This document shows positions 57,308 through 64,000 of a DNA stretch of 64,000 nt, in pieces (the stretch's first letter is position 1; each line of letters begins with the position of its first letter). A program made the position numbers and the translations under genes. The stretch covers positions 62,001-126,000 of the forward strand of contig NZ_JNNU01000002.1 in the NCBI RefSeq assembly GCF_000732195.1, written 5' to 3'. The DNA comes from Neorhizobium vignae. Lineage in GTDB: Bacteria > Pseudomonadota > Alphaproteobacteria > Rhizobiales > Rhizobiaceae. The notes below the pieces were generated by a model. That model ran no database searches and was not told where the DNA came from. It was given only the letters and a program-made list of their open reading frames with translations.

Positions 57308-58252
57308 ATGAACCAGGCCACGAATATCGATGCCATCACCGGCGAACTCGTCACCCTTCGCGACTACTGGCGTTACGCCATCTCCCGCTTCAATGCCGCC
57401 AACCTCAGCTACGGCCACGGCACGACGACCGCGGGCGACGATGCGGCCTTCCTGATCCTCGACAGCCTCGACCTGCCGATCGATGCGCTCGATCCGTTCC
57501 TCGACGCGCGCCTGCTGCCGGCCGAACGGCGGCTGCTGGCCGAGCGGATCGACGCCCGCGTGACGACCCGCAAGCCGACGTCCTACCTGACCGGCCACGC
57601 CTATATCCAGGGTGTGCGCTTCCTCGTCGACGAGCGGGTCATCGTTCCCCGCTCCCATATCGGCGAAATCCTGTTCAGCGAATATCTCGGCGAAAACGGT
57701 TCGTCCTTCCTGCCGGATCCGCTGAGCGTCGAAAGCGCCGTTGACATCTGCACGGGATCGGGATGCCTCGCCATCCTCGCCGCGAAATTCTTCCCGAACG
57801 CCGCGGTCGATGCGGTCGATCTGTCGCCCGACGCCCTGGAGGTGGCAAAGCTCAACGTCGCCGAACACGACGTGGAAGACCAGCTGGCACTTCATCAAGG
57901 CGATCTCTTCGCGCCGCTCGGCAAACGGAAGTACGACCTGATCATCACCAACCCGCCCTATGTGGATCACGAGGCGATGGAAGGCTTTCCGGAGGAATTC
58001 CGCTCCGAACCGGCCATGGCCTTCGACGGCGGCGTCGACGGGCTCGATATCGTCCGCCGTCTTCTGGCGGAGGCGCCGGCACATCTGAACCCGGAAGGCG
58101 GCATGATCTGCGAAATCGGCTCGGGCCGCGAAATCCTCGAGGAGGAATTCCCCGACCTCGATTTCCTCTGGCTGGAAACCGCCGAGTCCCAGGACGCGGT
58201 CTTCTGGATCAGCGCCGAGGCGCTCGGCGTGAAGGCGGGAAAGAAGAGATAA
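57308..58252 (+). CDS. prmB: Ribosomal protein L3 glutamine methyltransferase
   Basis: SAM-dependent methyltransferase that modifies a glutamine of ribosomal protein L3, 314 residues. The N-terminal helical domain includes FNAANLSYGHGTTTAGDDA, the start-like linker LTGHAYIQGVRFLVDERVIVPRS, the SAM site DICTGSGCLAILAA and the N-P-P-Y catalytic motif LIITNPPYVDHEAM. This fits PrmB rather than PrmC. It lies near rplY, pth and ychF in a translation-related group. Confidence 0.93.
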   Translation: MNQATNIDAITGELVTLRDYWRYAISRFNAANLSYGHGTTTAGDDAAFLILDSLDLPIDALDPFLDARLLPAERRLLAERIDARVTTRKPTSYLTGHAYIQGVRFLVDERVIVPRSHIGEILFSEYLGENGSSFLPDPLSVESAVDICTGSGCLAILAAKFFPNAAVDAVDLSPDALEVAKLNVAEHDVEDQLALHQGDLFAPLGKRKYDLIITNPPYVDHEAMEGFPEEFRSEPAMAFDGGVDGLDIVRRLLAEAPAHLNPEGGMICEIGSGREILEEEFPDLDFLWLETAESQDAVFWISAEALGVKAGKKR

Positions 58253-58255
58253 GTC

Positions 58256-58564
58256 TTATTCTTCCGGCTCGGTGATGAACATCAGCGGGAAACCCGCCTC
58301 CTTGGCGAGGTCCACCGCCTCCTTCGCCTTGGTCTCGGCGATATCCTTGGTACAGACCACGACCACCGCCAGTCCCATCCGGTGGGCGGTCAGCATCACC
58401 CGGTAGCCGGTTTCTTCGCTCATCCGGAACACGGCTTTCAGCACCATGGTCACGAATTCGCGCGGCGTGTAGTCGTCATTGACCAGCAGCACCTTGTAGA
58501 GCTTCGGCCGCTCCAGCTTGGTTTTGGTTTTGGTCTTCGGTTTTACGGTGGTATCTTCGGCCAT
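58256..58564 (-). CDS. clpS2: Clp adaptor protein ClpS, ClpS2-like
   Basis: N-end-rule adaptor of 102 residues for ClpAP. After a lysine-rich flexible N-terminus (KPKTKTKTKLERPK), the core is LYKVLLVNDDYTPREFVTMVLKAVFRMSEETGYRVMLTAHRMG (in pieces: LLVNDDYTPREFV, and MLTAHRMGLAVV), including the conserved D-D-x-T-P and the histidine of the N-degron pocket. Rhizobiales carry two ClpS proteins; the absence of the usual clpA neighbour suggests the second type. Convergent with prmB, three bases apart. Confidence 0.88.
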   Translation of the reverse strand: MAEDTTVKPKTKTKTKLERPKLYKVLLVNDDYTPREFVTMVLKAVFRMSEETGYRVMLTAHRMGLAVVVVCTKDIAETKAKEAVDLAKEAGFPLMFITEPEE

Positions 58565-58659
58565 CGGCGGTTCCTGATGACAAGGGCCTCTGCGGAAGCA
58601 TGCCCGCTATATCGCACCGCAACCGGGAAATTTCAAGCAAGCGGATGGCAAACGGCGGA

Positions 58660-59061
58660 TCAACTGGCGTCGAGTAACAGGCATTCGCGGCCCTTTGCAC
58701 GCACTATAGAGGCGGCCCGCTTGTCGAAGGTCGCGAACGTGTCGCCCCCGAGCTTGCGTCCCTCGAATTCGATCACTCCATCGGCGAAGTCGCCGCCTGC
58801 TTCCAGGAACGTGAGACCAGCTTCGACCGCAGCGCGATCAAGCGCGACGGTCTTGACGCTCATCCAGGCCTGAATTGCTGTGACAAGGTCGCTCTGGCTT
58901 TTTTTGTAGAGCCGACGAAGAACCCATACCATTTCGCACAGGGTCTGATTCGAAATGGTCACCTCGTTCGAGGCCAATAGAGCCTGGGCTTTCGGGCTTT
59001 CGACTTCATGATCGAAGATCATTGCCCTCAAAAGGATATTGGTATCGACGATCAGGCTCAT
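58660..59061 (-). CDS. vapC: PIN-domain toxin, VapC family
   Basis: Ribonuclease toxin of 133 residues with a complete acidic set: D6 in LIVDTNIL, E43 in LCEMVWVL, D94 in DFADGVIEF and D113 in TFDKRAA. VapC toxins cut initiator tRNA or rRNA loops. Its ATG overlaps the antitoxin stop (ATGA), the usual coupling that ensures antitoxin first. Intact, unlike the VapC remnant at 29.5 kb. Confidence 0.9.
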   Translation of the reverse strand: MSLIVDTNILLRAMIFDHEVESPKAQALLASNEVTISNQTLCEMVWVLRRLYKKSQSDLVTAIQAWMSVKTVALDRAAVEAGLTFLEAGGDFADGVIEFEGRKLGGDTFATFDKRAASIVRAKGRECLLLDAS

Positions 59062-59315
59062 TGCTCGGCCTCACCGGCGTAGCTTGCCGCAATCGCCTCG
59101 TTGATCTCGTCGATCGAATAGCTTTTGCCGGTCGTATTCTTGAACATTCCGAAGACGCTTTCGATCGGCAGCTTGCCGGAAATCGGATGGATCATAGCCT
59201 GCCGCTTCGGTTGGAGATCGACATCAATCTCGTCGCCGGGCTTGATGCCAAGGTGATCAAGAACTTCCTTTTTCAAGGTAACCTGCCCTTTTGCGGTGAC
59301 TTTCAATCTGACCAT
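59058..59315 (-). CDS. vapB: AbrB/MazE-type antitoxin of the VapC pair
   Basis: Antitoxin of 85 residues. The N-terminal swapped-hairpin DNA-binding domain is VRLKVTAKGQVTLKKEVLDHLGIKPGDEIDVDL; the C-terminal tail (about 50-85, with YSIDEINEAIAASYAGE) should wrap the toxin. ATG 59315 is chosen because the GGAG at 59323-59326 is seven bases upstream; an ATG at 59321 is too near it. The operon is preceded by a perfect palindrome at 59338-59357, the probable binding site of the VapB-VapC complex. Confidence 0.9.
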   Translation of the reverse strand: MVRLKVTAKGQVTLKKEVLDHLGIKPGDEIDVDLQPKRQAMIHPISGKLPIESVFGMFKNTTGKSYSIDEINEAIAASYAGEAEQ

Positions 59316-59337
59316 CGCCATTCTCCATTGATTTAAA

Positions 59338-59357
59338 GTAAGGCAAATATGCCTTAC
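59338..59357. promoter_or_regulatory. Palindromic operator of the vapBC operon
   Basis: GTAAGGCA-AATA-TGCCTTAC: perfect eight-base arms on a four-base spacer, 22 bases upstream of the antitoxin start. Position and symmetry fit autorepression by VapB/VapC, which is general for this class. Binding is inferred. Confidence 0.68.
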
Positions 59358-59452
59358 GCGCAAGGATCGTCTGACAGCAGAGCCTTGACCGCTCCGGCAC
59401 TTTCCCCCATAGCCACACCAACGAAATTTCTTCAGATACAGGGTCCGGACCC

Positions 59453-60556
59453 ATGGGTTTCAAATGCGGTATCGTGGGCCTGCCGAATGTCGGCAAGTCC
59501 ACTCTCTTCAATGCGCTCACCAAGACGGCCGCCGCCCAGGCGGCCAACTATCCGTTCTGCACGATCGAGCCGAATACCGGCGAAGTGGCGGTTCCCGATC
59601 CGCGCATGCAGAAGCTGGCGGCGATCGCCGGCTCCAAGGAAATCATCCCGACCCGCATTTCCTTCGTCGATATCGCCGGCCTCGTGCGCGGCGCATCGAA
59701 GGGTGAAGGCCTCGGCAACAAGTTCCTCGCCAATATCCGCGAAGTGGATGCGGTCGTGCACGTGCTGCGCTGCTTCGAGGACGACGACATCACCCATGTC
59801 GAGGGCCGCATCAACCCGGTCGGCGATGCCGACACGATCGAGACCGAGCTGATGCTTGCCGACCTCGAGAGCCTGGAGCGCCGCGTCGAGCAGACCCGCA
59901 AGCGCGCCGCCAGCAAGGACAAGGATTCCGTGGCGCAGCTGCCGGTCATGGATGCGGTTATCAAGCTGCTGAACGACGGCAAGCCGGCGCGTCTGCTCCT
60001 GAAGACGCTGGCGCCCGAAGAGATCGAGATCCTCAAAGGTCTCAACCTCCTGACTTCACACCCGGTCCTCTATGTCTGCAACGTCGCGGAAGCCGATGCC
60101 TCGACCGGCAACGAGCATACGCAGGCCGTTGCGGCCATGGCCAAGGAACAGGGTGCCGAATGCGTGATCATCTCGGCCGCGATCGAATCCGAGGTGGCTC
60201 AGCTTCCCGAAGAGGAAGCGAAGGAATTCCTGTCGGCGCTCGGGCTTGAGGAAGCCGGTCTCGACCGGCTGATCCGCGCCGGTTACCACCTGCTCGACCT
60301 GATCACCTATTTCACAGTCGGCCCCAAGGAAACCCGCGCCTGGACGATCGTGCGCGGCACCAAGGCACCCGCCGCCGCCGGCGTCATCCATACCGATTTC
60401 GAACGCGGCTTCATCCGCGCCTTCACCATTGCCTATGACGACTACATCACCTTCAAGGGTGAAGTCGGCGCCAAGGAAGCCGGCAAGGGCCGCGACGAAG
60501 GCAAGGAATATGTCGTTCAGGACGGCGACGTGATCCACTTCCGCTTCAACACCTGA
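59453..60556 (+). CDS. ychF: Redox-regulated ATPase YchF
   Basis: Conserved OBG-like P-loop ATPase of 367 residues that associates with ribosomes and stress pathways. The P-loop is [18 protein letters not shown]; the switch motif [10 protein letters not shown] and the modified specificity motif NVAE (in [11 protein letters not shown], replacing NKxD, which makes it prefer ATP) follow; the C-terminal TGS domain is in [14 protein letters not shown] ... [16 protein letters not shown]. Usually sits next to pth and rplY; here separated by a translation cluster with extra genes. Confidence 0.96.
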   Translation: MGFKCGIVGLPNVGKSTLFNALTKTAAAQAANYPFCTIEPNTGEVAVPDPRMQKLAAIAGSKEIIPTRISFVDIAGLVRGASKGEGLGNKFLANIREVDAVVHVLRCFEDDDITHVEGRINPVGDADTIETELMLADLESLERRVEQTRKRAASKDKDSVAQLPVMDAVIKLLNDGKPARLLLKTLAPEEIEILKGLNLLTSHPVLYVCNVAEADASTGNEHTQAVAAMAKEQGAECVIISAAIESEVAQLPEEEAKEFLSALGLEEAGLDRLIRAGYHLLDLITYFTVGPKETRAWTIVRGTKAPAAAGVIHTDFERGFIRAFTIAYDDYITFKGEVGAKEAGKGRDEGKEYVVQDGDVIHFRFNT

Positions 60557-60577
60557 GACCGTGGGCGGGAGGGCCAC

Positions 60578-61048
60578 ATGACGGAAGCCGCATACTATTT
60601 CGAGGATTTTACCATCGGGCGGGTTTTCCCGCTCGCATTCAAATCGGTGACGGCAGCCGAGATGGTCGAATTCGCCACGGAATTCGATCCGCAGCCCATG
60701 CATCTCGACGAGGCGGCCGGCAAGGCAAGCATTCTCGGCGGCCTTTCGGCCTCGGGCTGGCATACCGCGAGCATGTTCATGCGCATGATGTTCGACGGCT
60801 GGCTGTCCAGTTCCTCGTCGGAGGGATCGCCGGGCATCGAGTTCATGGAATGGAAAAAGCCGGTTCTGGCTGGCGACACGCTGTCCGGCCGCTCGACCGT
60901 GCTCGAATCCCGCTCGCTTCGCTCACGCCCCGGCATCGGCATCGTCAAGTTCCTGCACGAGGTGGAGAACCAGCGCGGCGAGATCGTCATGCGCGGCGAG
61001 AACCCGATCATGATGCGGCTACGCGACGCCCGGGAGGACGCTGCATGA
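60578..61048 (+). CDS. MaoC-like hotdog-fold dehydratase, first of pair
   Basis: Hotdog-fold protein of 156 residues. ITVTAAEMVEFATEFDPQPMHLDEAAG holds the hydratase-type aspartate and histidine (DPQPMHLD). Members hydrate or dehydrate acyl-CoA or acyl-ACP enoyl groups. It is followed by a second MaoC gene with an ATGA overlap, and the two probably make a heterodimer-like or tandem enzyme. Starts 21 bases after ychF. Confidence 0.87.
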   Translation: MTEAAYYFEDFTIGRVFPLAFKSVTAAEMVEFATEFDPQPMHLDEAAGKASILGGLSASGWHTASMFMRMMFDGWLSSSSSEGSPGIEFMEWKKPVLAGDTLSGRSTVLESRSLRSRPGIGIVKFLHEVENQRGEIVMRGENPIMMRLRDAREDAA

Positions 61049-61512
61049 GGCTGATCGAGCTTTCTCCACCCGGCCAGAAAGTCATCACCGGTACGCTTCT
61101 CTTCACCGCCGAGGACATCATCCGCTACGCGAAGAAATTCGACCCCCAGCCCTTCCATGTGGATGCCGAAGCGGCGAAGAACTATGTTTTCGGCGCTCTC
61201 TGCGCCTCCGGCTGGCACACCTGCGCCGGCTGGATGAAGACCTATATCGCCTATTGGAAAAGCGAGGTGGCGCGGCTCGGAAGCGAGGGAATTGCAGCCC
61301 CGAAGCTCGGTCCTTCGGCCGGTTTCAGGAAGCTGCAATGGCTGAAACCGGTCTATGCCGGCGACAGCGTCACCTATTCCGTCACCTTGTCCGAGAGCCG
61401 TTCGCTCGCTTCGCGTCCCGGCACCTGGATCAACATGACCGTCTGTGACGGCGTGAACCAGCATGGCGAGGTGGTGATGCGCTACGAAGGCACTGTGCTG
61501 GAATTCGCGTGA
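61045..61512 (+). CDS. MaoC-like hotdog-fold dehydratase, second of pair
   Basis: Protein of 155 residues, paralogous to the gene just upstream: TAEDIIRYAKKFDPQPFHVDAEA carries the same D-P-Q-P-x-H-x-D active-site motif and FGALCASGWHTCAGWMK follows. The ATG overlaps the preceding stop (ATGA), so the two are translated together. Substrate unknown; enoyl-CoA hydration in fatty acid or polyester metabolism is the family role. Confidence 0.87.
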   Translation: MRLIELSPPGQKVITGTLLFTAEDIIRYAKKFDPQPFHVDAEAAKNYVFGALCASGWHTCAGWMKTYIAYWKSEVARLGSEGIAAPKLGPSAGFRKLQWLKPVYAGDSVTYSVTLSESRSLASRPGTWINMTVCDGVNQHGEVVMRYEGTVLEFA

Positions 61513-61552
61513 GGGGGCTCCCCTCACCCGAAACGCCTCCGCAGCCGCTGCG

Positions 61553-62092
61553 TCAGTGACCTGAGAACTCCACCAGCGTTCTGACTTCCACGCCGAGCGC
61601 TTCGAGCTTCCTGCGGCCGCCGAAATCCGGCAGGTCGATGACGAAGCAGGCCGAGACGATCTCGGCACCAAGCTGACGCAGCAGCTTTACCGCACCTTCC
61701 GCGGTGCCGCCTGTGGCAATCAGGTCGTCGGTGAGGATCACTTTCTCGCCGGCCTTCACCGCATCCACATGGATCTCCATCTCATCGGTGCCGTATTCGA
61801 GGCTGTAGGCCATCCGGACGGTCTGGTGCGGCAGCTTGCCTTTCTTGCGGATCGGCACGAAACCGGCACTCAGCTGGTGCGCCAGCGCGCCGCCGAGGAT
61901 GAAGCCGCGCGCCTCGATGCCGGCGATCTTGTCGATACCCAGGCCCGCATAAGGTGCCACCAGCTCATCCACCGCCTGCCTGAAGGCCACGGCGTCGCCG
62001 AGCAGCGTGGTGATGTCCCGGAAGATGATGCCCGGTTTTGGATAATCCGGGATGGAACGGATGGCGGCGGAGAGAGCGTTCTTGGAAGACAT
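61553..62092 (-). CDS. apt: Adenine phosphoribosyltransferase
   Basis: Purine salvage enzyme, adenine plus PRPP to AMP, 180 residues. The PRPP-binding motif is [18 protein letters not shown]; other marks are [21 protein letters not shown] near the start and [17 protein letters not shown] 62092 lies 44 codons inside a longer open frame and gives the normal Apt length. On the minus strand, after the cytochrome c1 gene and its terminator. Uses the PRPP made by Prs encoded at 46.2 kb. Confidence 0.95.
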   Translation of the reverse strand: MSSKNALSAAIRSIPDYPKPGIIFRDITTLLGDAVAFRQAVDELVAPYAGLGIDKIAGIEARGFILGGALAHQLSAGFVPIRKKGKLPHQTVRMAYSLEYGTDEMEIHVDAVKAGEKVILTDDLIATGGTAEGAVKLLRQLGAEIVSACFVIDLPDFGGRRKLEALGVEVRTLVEFSGH

Positions 62093-62156
62093 GTGACCCA
62101 CATATTTGGCGGCAGGAAGGAGGCCGAGCCTAGCAACTGATGGCTCCCCTCCCAAC

Positions 62157-62184
62157 AAAAAAGGCGACCCGCAGGCCGCCTTTT
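62157..62184 (-). terminator. Intrinsic terminator of the cytochrome bc1 operon
   Basis: On the minus strand arms AAAAGGCG and CGCCTTTT close a hairpin of some ten bases, followed by more T. It lies 21 bases after the cytochrome c1 stop and separates the bc1 operon from apt. Confidence 0.75.
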
Positions 62185-62204
62185 CGCGATCATGAGGTAA
62201 AACC

Positions 62205-63080
62205 TCAGTGTTCCTTGCTGGCATACACCGACTTCTTGGTCAGATAGATCAAGCCGGTGAAGATCACCAGGAAGATCATCACCATGAAACCGGTACGCTT
62301 GCGATCTTCCAGATGAGGCTCGGCGGCCCACATCAGGAAAGCCGAGACATCCTTGGCGTACTGATCGACCGTCTGCGGCGCGCCGTCATCGTAGGTCACC
62401 TGGTCGGCGCTGAGCGGCGGAGCCATGGCGAGCGCTGCTGCGCTGGCGAAATACGGATTGTAATGGGTGCCCGGAGCAACCTCGACCCCGGCCGGCGGCT
62501 GCTCGTAGCCGGTCAGCAGCGAATGGATGTAATCCGGTCCGCCTTCCTGGTACTGGGTGAATATGTCGATGACGAACTGCGGGAAACCGCGGGTCACGCC
62601 GCGGGCCTTGGCGATCAGCGACATGTCCGGCGGCGCTGCGCCGTTATTGGCGGCAGCGGCGGCCTGGGTGTTCGGGAAGGGCGACGGGAAGTGGTCGGAC
62701 GGAACGGCGGTGCGCTCGAACATCTCGCCATCGTCGTTCGGGCCGTCCTGAACCTTGTAGTTGGCCGCAAAAGCCTTCACCTGGGCTTCCGAATAACCGA
62801 GATCCTCCAGGGTGCGGAAGGAGACCAGACGCATCGAGTGGCAGGCGGAACAGACTTCCGTATAGACCTTCAGGCCGCGCTGGAGCTGGCCCTTGTCATA
62901 ATGGCCGAACGGGCCCGCGAAGCTCCAGTCGGTTTCCTTGGGATGGTGGATCGGAAAATGCGGCGTTTCCGCGTGTTCCGCAGCCGGAGCCGCAGCGTGA
63001 TTTTCCTGCGCCACGGCCGAGGCAACGCCCATTCCCGCCAGAAAGGCCAGCGAGACGAGGCTTGTAACAAGCTTGTTCAT
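62205..63080 (-). CDS. petC: Cytochrome c1 of the bc1 complex
   Basis: Heme subunit that takes electrons from the Rieske protein and passes them to cytochrome c, 291 residues. Signal peptide 1-25 (ASAVAQ), heme site C77-S-A-C80-H81, a methionine axial ligand expected late in the protein (near ALAMAPPL), and a C-terminal membrane anchor (about 266-285, [20 protein letters not shown]). Immediately downstream of petB (27-base gap) and ends the operon. Part of the proton-pumping respiratory chain in the inner membrane. Confidence 0.96.
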   Translation of the reverse strand: MNKLVTSLVSLAFLAGMGVASAVAQENHAAAPAAEHAETPHFPIHHPKETDWSFAGPFGHYDKGQLQRGLKVYTEVCSACHSMRLVSFRTLEDLGYSEAQVKAFAANYKVQDGPNDDGEMFERTAVPSDHFPSPFPNTQAAAAANNGAAPPDMSLIAKARGVTRGFPQFVIDIFTQYQEGGPDYIHSLLTGYEQPPAGVEVAPGTHYNPYFASAAALAMAPPLSADQVTYDDGAPQTVDQYAKDVSAFLMWAAEPHLEDRKRTGFMVMIFLVIFTGLIYLTKKSVYASKEH

Positions 63081-63107
63081 AATTCTAATCCCTCTCGGTC
63101 GCAGGCG

Positions 63108-64000
63108 TCAGGCGCGGGCTTCGGCGGATTTGCCGTTCTTTTTCTCAAGAACCGCTTCCGTGATGGAGTTCGGAATGCGCCTCGGCGTTTCGAAGAGACC
63201 GAGCAGCGGCATGATCACCAGGAAGAAGCCGAAGTAGTACAGCGTGCCGATCTGCGACAGCGCGGTGAAGATGCCTTCCGCAGGCTGGGAACCGAGCCAG
63301 CCGAGCATGATCGCATTGGCGACGAACAGCCAGAAGAACAGCTTGTACCAGGGACGGTAGACGGCGGAGCGGACCTTCGACGTGTCGAGCCAGGGCAGGA
63401 AGAACAGGATGATGATCGAACCGAACATCACCAGAACGCCGCCAAGCTTGGAGTCGATGAAGAGAACGTTGAACGTAATTGCGCGCAGCATGGCGTAGAA
63501 CGGCAGGTAGTACCATTCGGGAACGATGTGAGCGGGGGTCTTCAGGGCGTCGGCCGGGATGTAGTTGTCCGGGTGGCCGAGGTAGTTCGGCATGTAGAAG
63601 ATGAACCAGGCATACACGATCAGGAAGACGGAGACGCCGAGCGCATCCTTCATCGTCGCATAGGGCGTGAAGGCGACGGTGTCGGTCTTGGTCTTGACCT
63701 CGACGCCGGTCGGGTTGGTCTGGCCGGTGACGTGCAGGGCCCAGATGTGCAGGATGACGACGCCGGCGATCATGAAGGGCAGCAGGTAGTGCAGCGAGAA
63801 GAAGCGGTTCAGCGTCGGCTGATCGACGGCAAAGCCGCCGAGAAGGAACTGCTGGATCCATTCGCCGACCAGCGGGAAGGCCGAGAAGAAGCCGGTGATG
63901 ACGGTCGCGCCCCAGAAGGACATCTGACCCCAGGGCAGAACGTAGCCCATGAAGCCGGTCGCCATCATCAGCAGGTAGATCACCACGCCGAGGATCCAGA
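63108..64000 (-). CDS. petB: Cytochrome b of the bc1 complex (partial, 5' end cut by window)
   Basis: Transmembrane subunit with the two b hemes, which forms the quinol-oxidising and quinone-reducing sites. The frame is open to base 64000, so the N-terminus lies beyond the window; about 297 codons are seen. [20 protein letters not shown] and ITGFF fix the identity, and the PEWY motif of the quinol-oxidation site is in [18 protein letters not shown]. The C-terminal part carries three further helices. Followed by petC. Confidence 0.95.
   Translation of the reverse strand, partial: WILGVVIYLLMMATGFMGYVLPWGQMSFWGATVITGFFSAFPLVGEWIQQFLLGGFAVDQPTLNRFFSLHYLLPFMIAGVVILHIWALHVTGQTNPTGVEVKTKTDTVAFTPYATMKDALGVSVFLIVYAWFIFYMPNYLGHPDNYIPADALKTPAHIVPEWYYLPFYAMLRAITFNVLFIDSKLGGVLVMFGSIIILFFLPWLDTSKVRSAVYRPWYKLFFWLFVANAIMLGWLGSQPAEGIFTALSQIGTLYYFGFFLVIMPLLGLFETPRRIPNSITEAVLEKKNGKSAEARA

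Overview
The window looks like a chromosomal core region of an alphaproteobacterium of the family Rhizobiaceae (Rhizobium, Agrobacterium or Sinorhizobium relatives). This rests on high-GC codon use, the greA/lpsB/lpsE/lrp/trxB/lsrB neighbourhood, a tandem pair of AbcR-type small RNAs next to the LysR gene, Rhizobiales-type families (DUF1236, DUF3597, ClpS2, a PetP/PetR-like pair), a LexA box of the alphaproteobacterial GTTC-N7-GTTC kind and a palindromic repeat of rhizobial type. I see no rRNA, tRNA, CRISPR array, prophage or intact insertion sequence.

Layout. 0-6.7 kb: two MFS exporters, small membrane proteins, an ArsR/SRPBCC divergent pair, a zinc metallopeptidase and a LytTR regulator. 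7-10.5 kb: carB. 10.6-15.7 kb: an EEP-family phosphodiesterase, a DUF2235 hydrolase, and a two-gene DNA-repair cassette (radical SAM protein plus DUF4130-UdgX fusion) with a LexA box at its start. 15.8-22.8 kb: greA with a terminator-like leader, LPS core glycosyltransferases, lrp, trxB, lsrB and the two AbcR-type sRNAs. 22.8-31 kb: an ArsR/old-yellow-enzyme operon, a cation/proton antiporter, a MetE-like enzyme, a PQQ-type dehydrogenase, aspartate aminotransferase, and two gene remnants (chemoreceptor, VapC). 31-41 kb: EAL protein, cold shock protein, MBL hydrolase, SH3/DUF1236 protein, PetP/PetR/EnvZ-like signalling operon, proC, and an 0.86-kb stretch with no clear gene but a strong hairpin. 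41-48 kb: lgt/MidA/pgeF/M24 run, prs, two lipoproteins (one Kazal-type). 48-56 kb: two GGDEF-EAL proteins, an exported protein, rplY and a periplasmic binding protein. 56-64 kb: pth, prmB, clpS2, a vapBC-type toxin-antitoxin operon, ychF, a MaoC pair, apt and the end of the cytochrome bc1 operon.

How parts fit together. Three regulators sit next to evident targets with symmetric sites: ArsR at 2.3 kb, the VapB-type antitoxin at 59.3 kb and LexA at 15.7 kb. The LysR protein and the neighbouring AbcR RNAs form a known regulatory neighbourhood in Rhizobiales. Cyclic-di-GMP signalling is represented by three proteins, one of which lies beside a solute-binding protein and separates rplY from pth, genes that are normally adjacent. 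Most of the window is ordinary housekeeping sequence. The candidates I find most worth following are the LexA-linked radical SAM-UdgX cassette, the greA leader terminator, the sensor/binding-protein insertion and the unexplained block around 40.3 kb.
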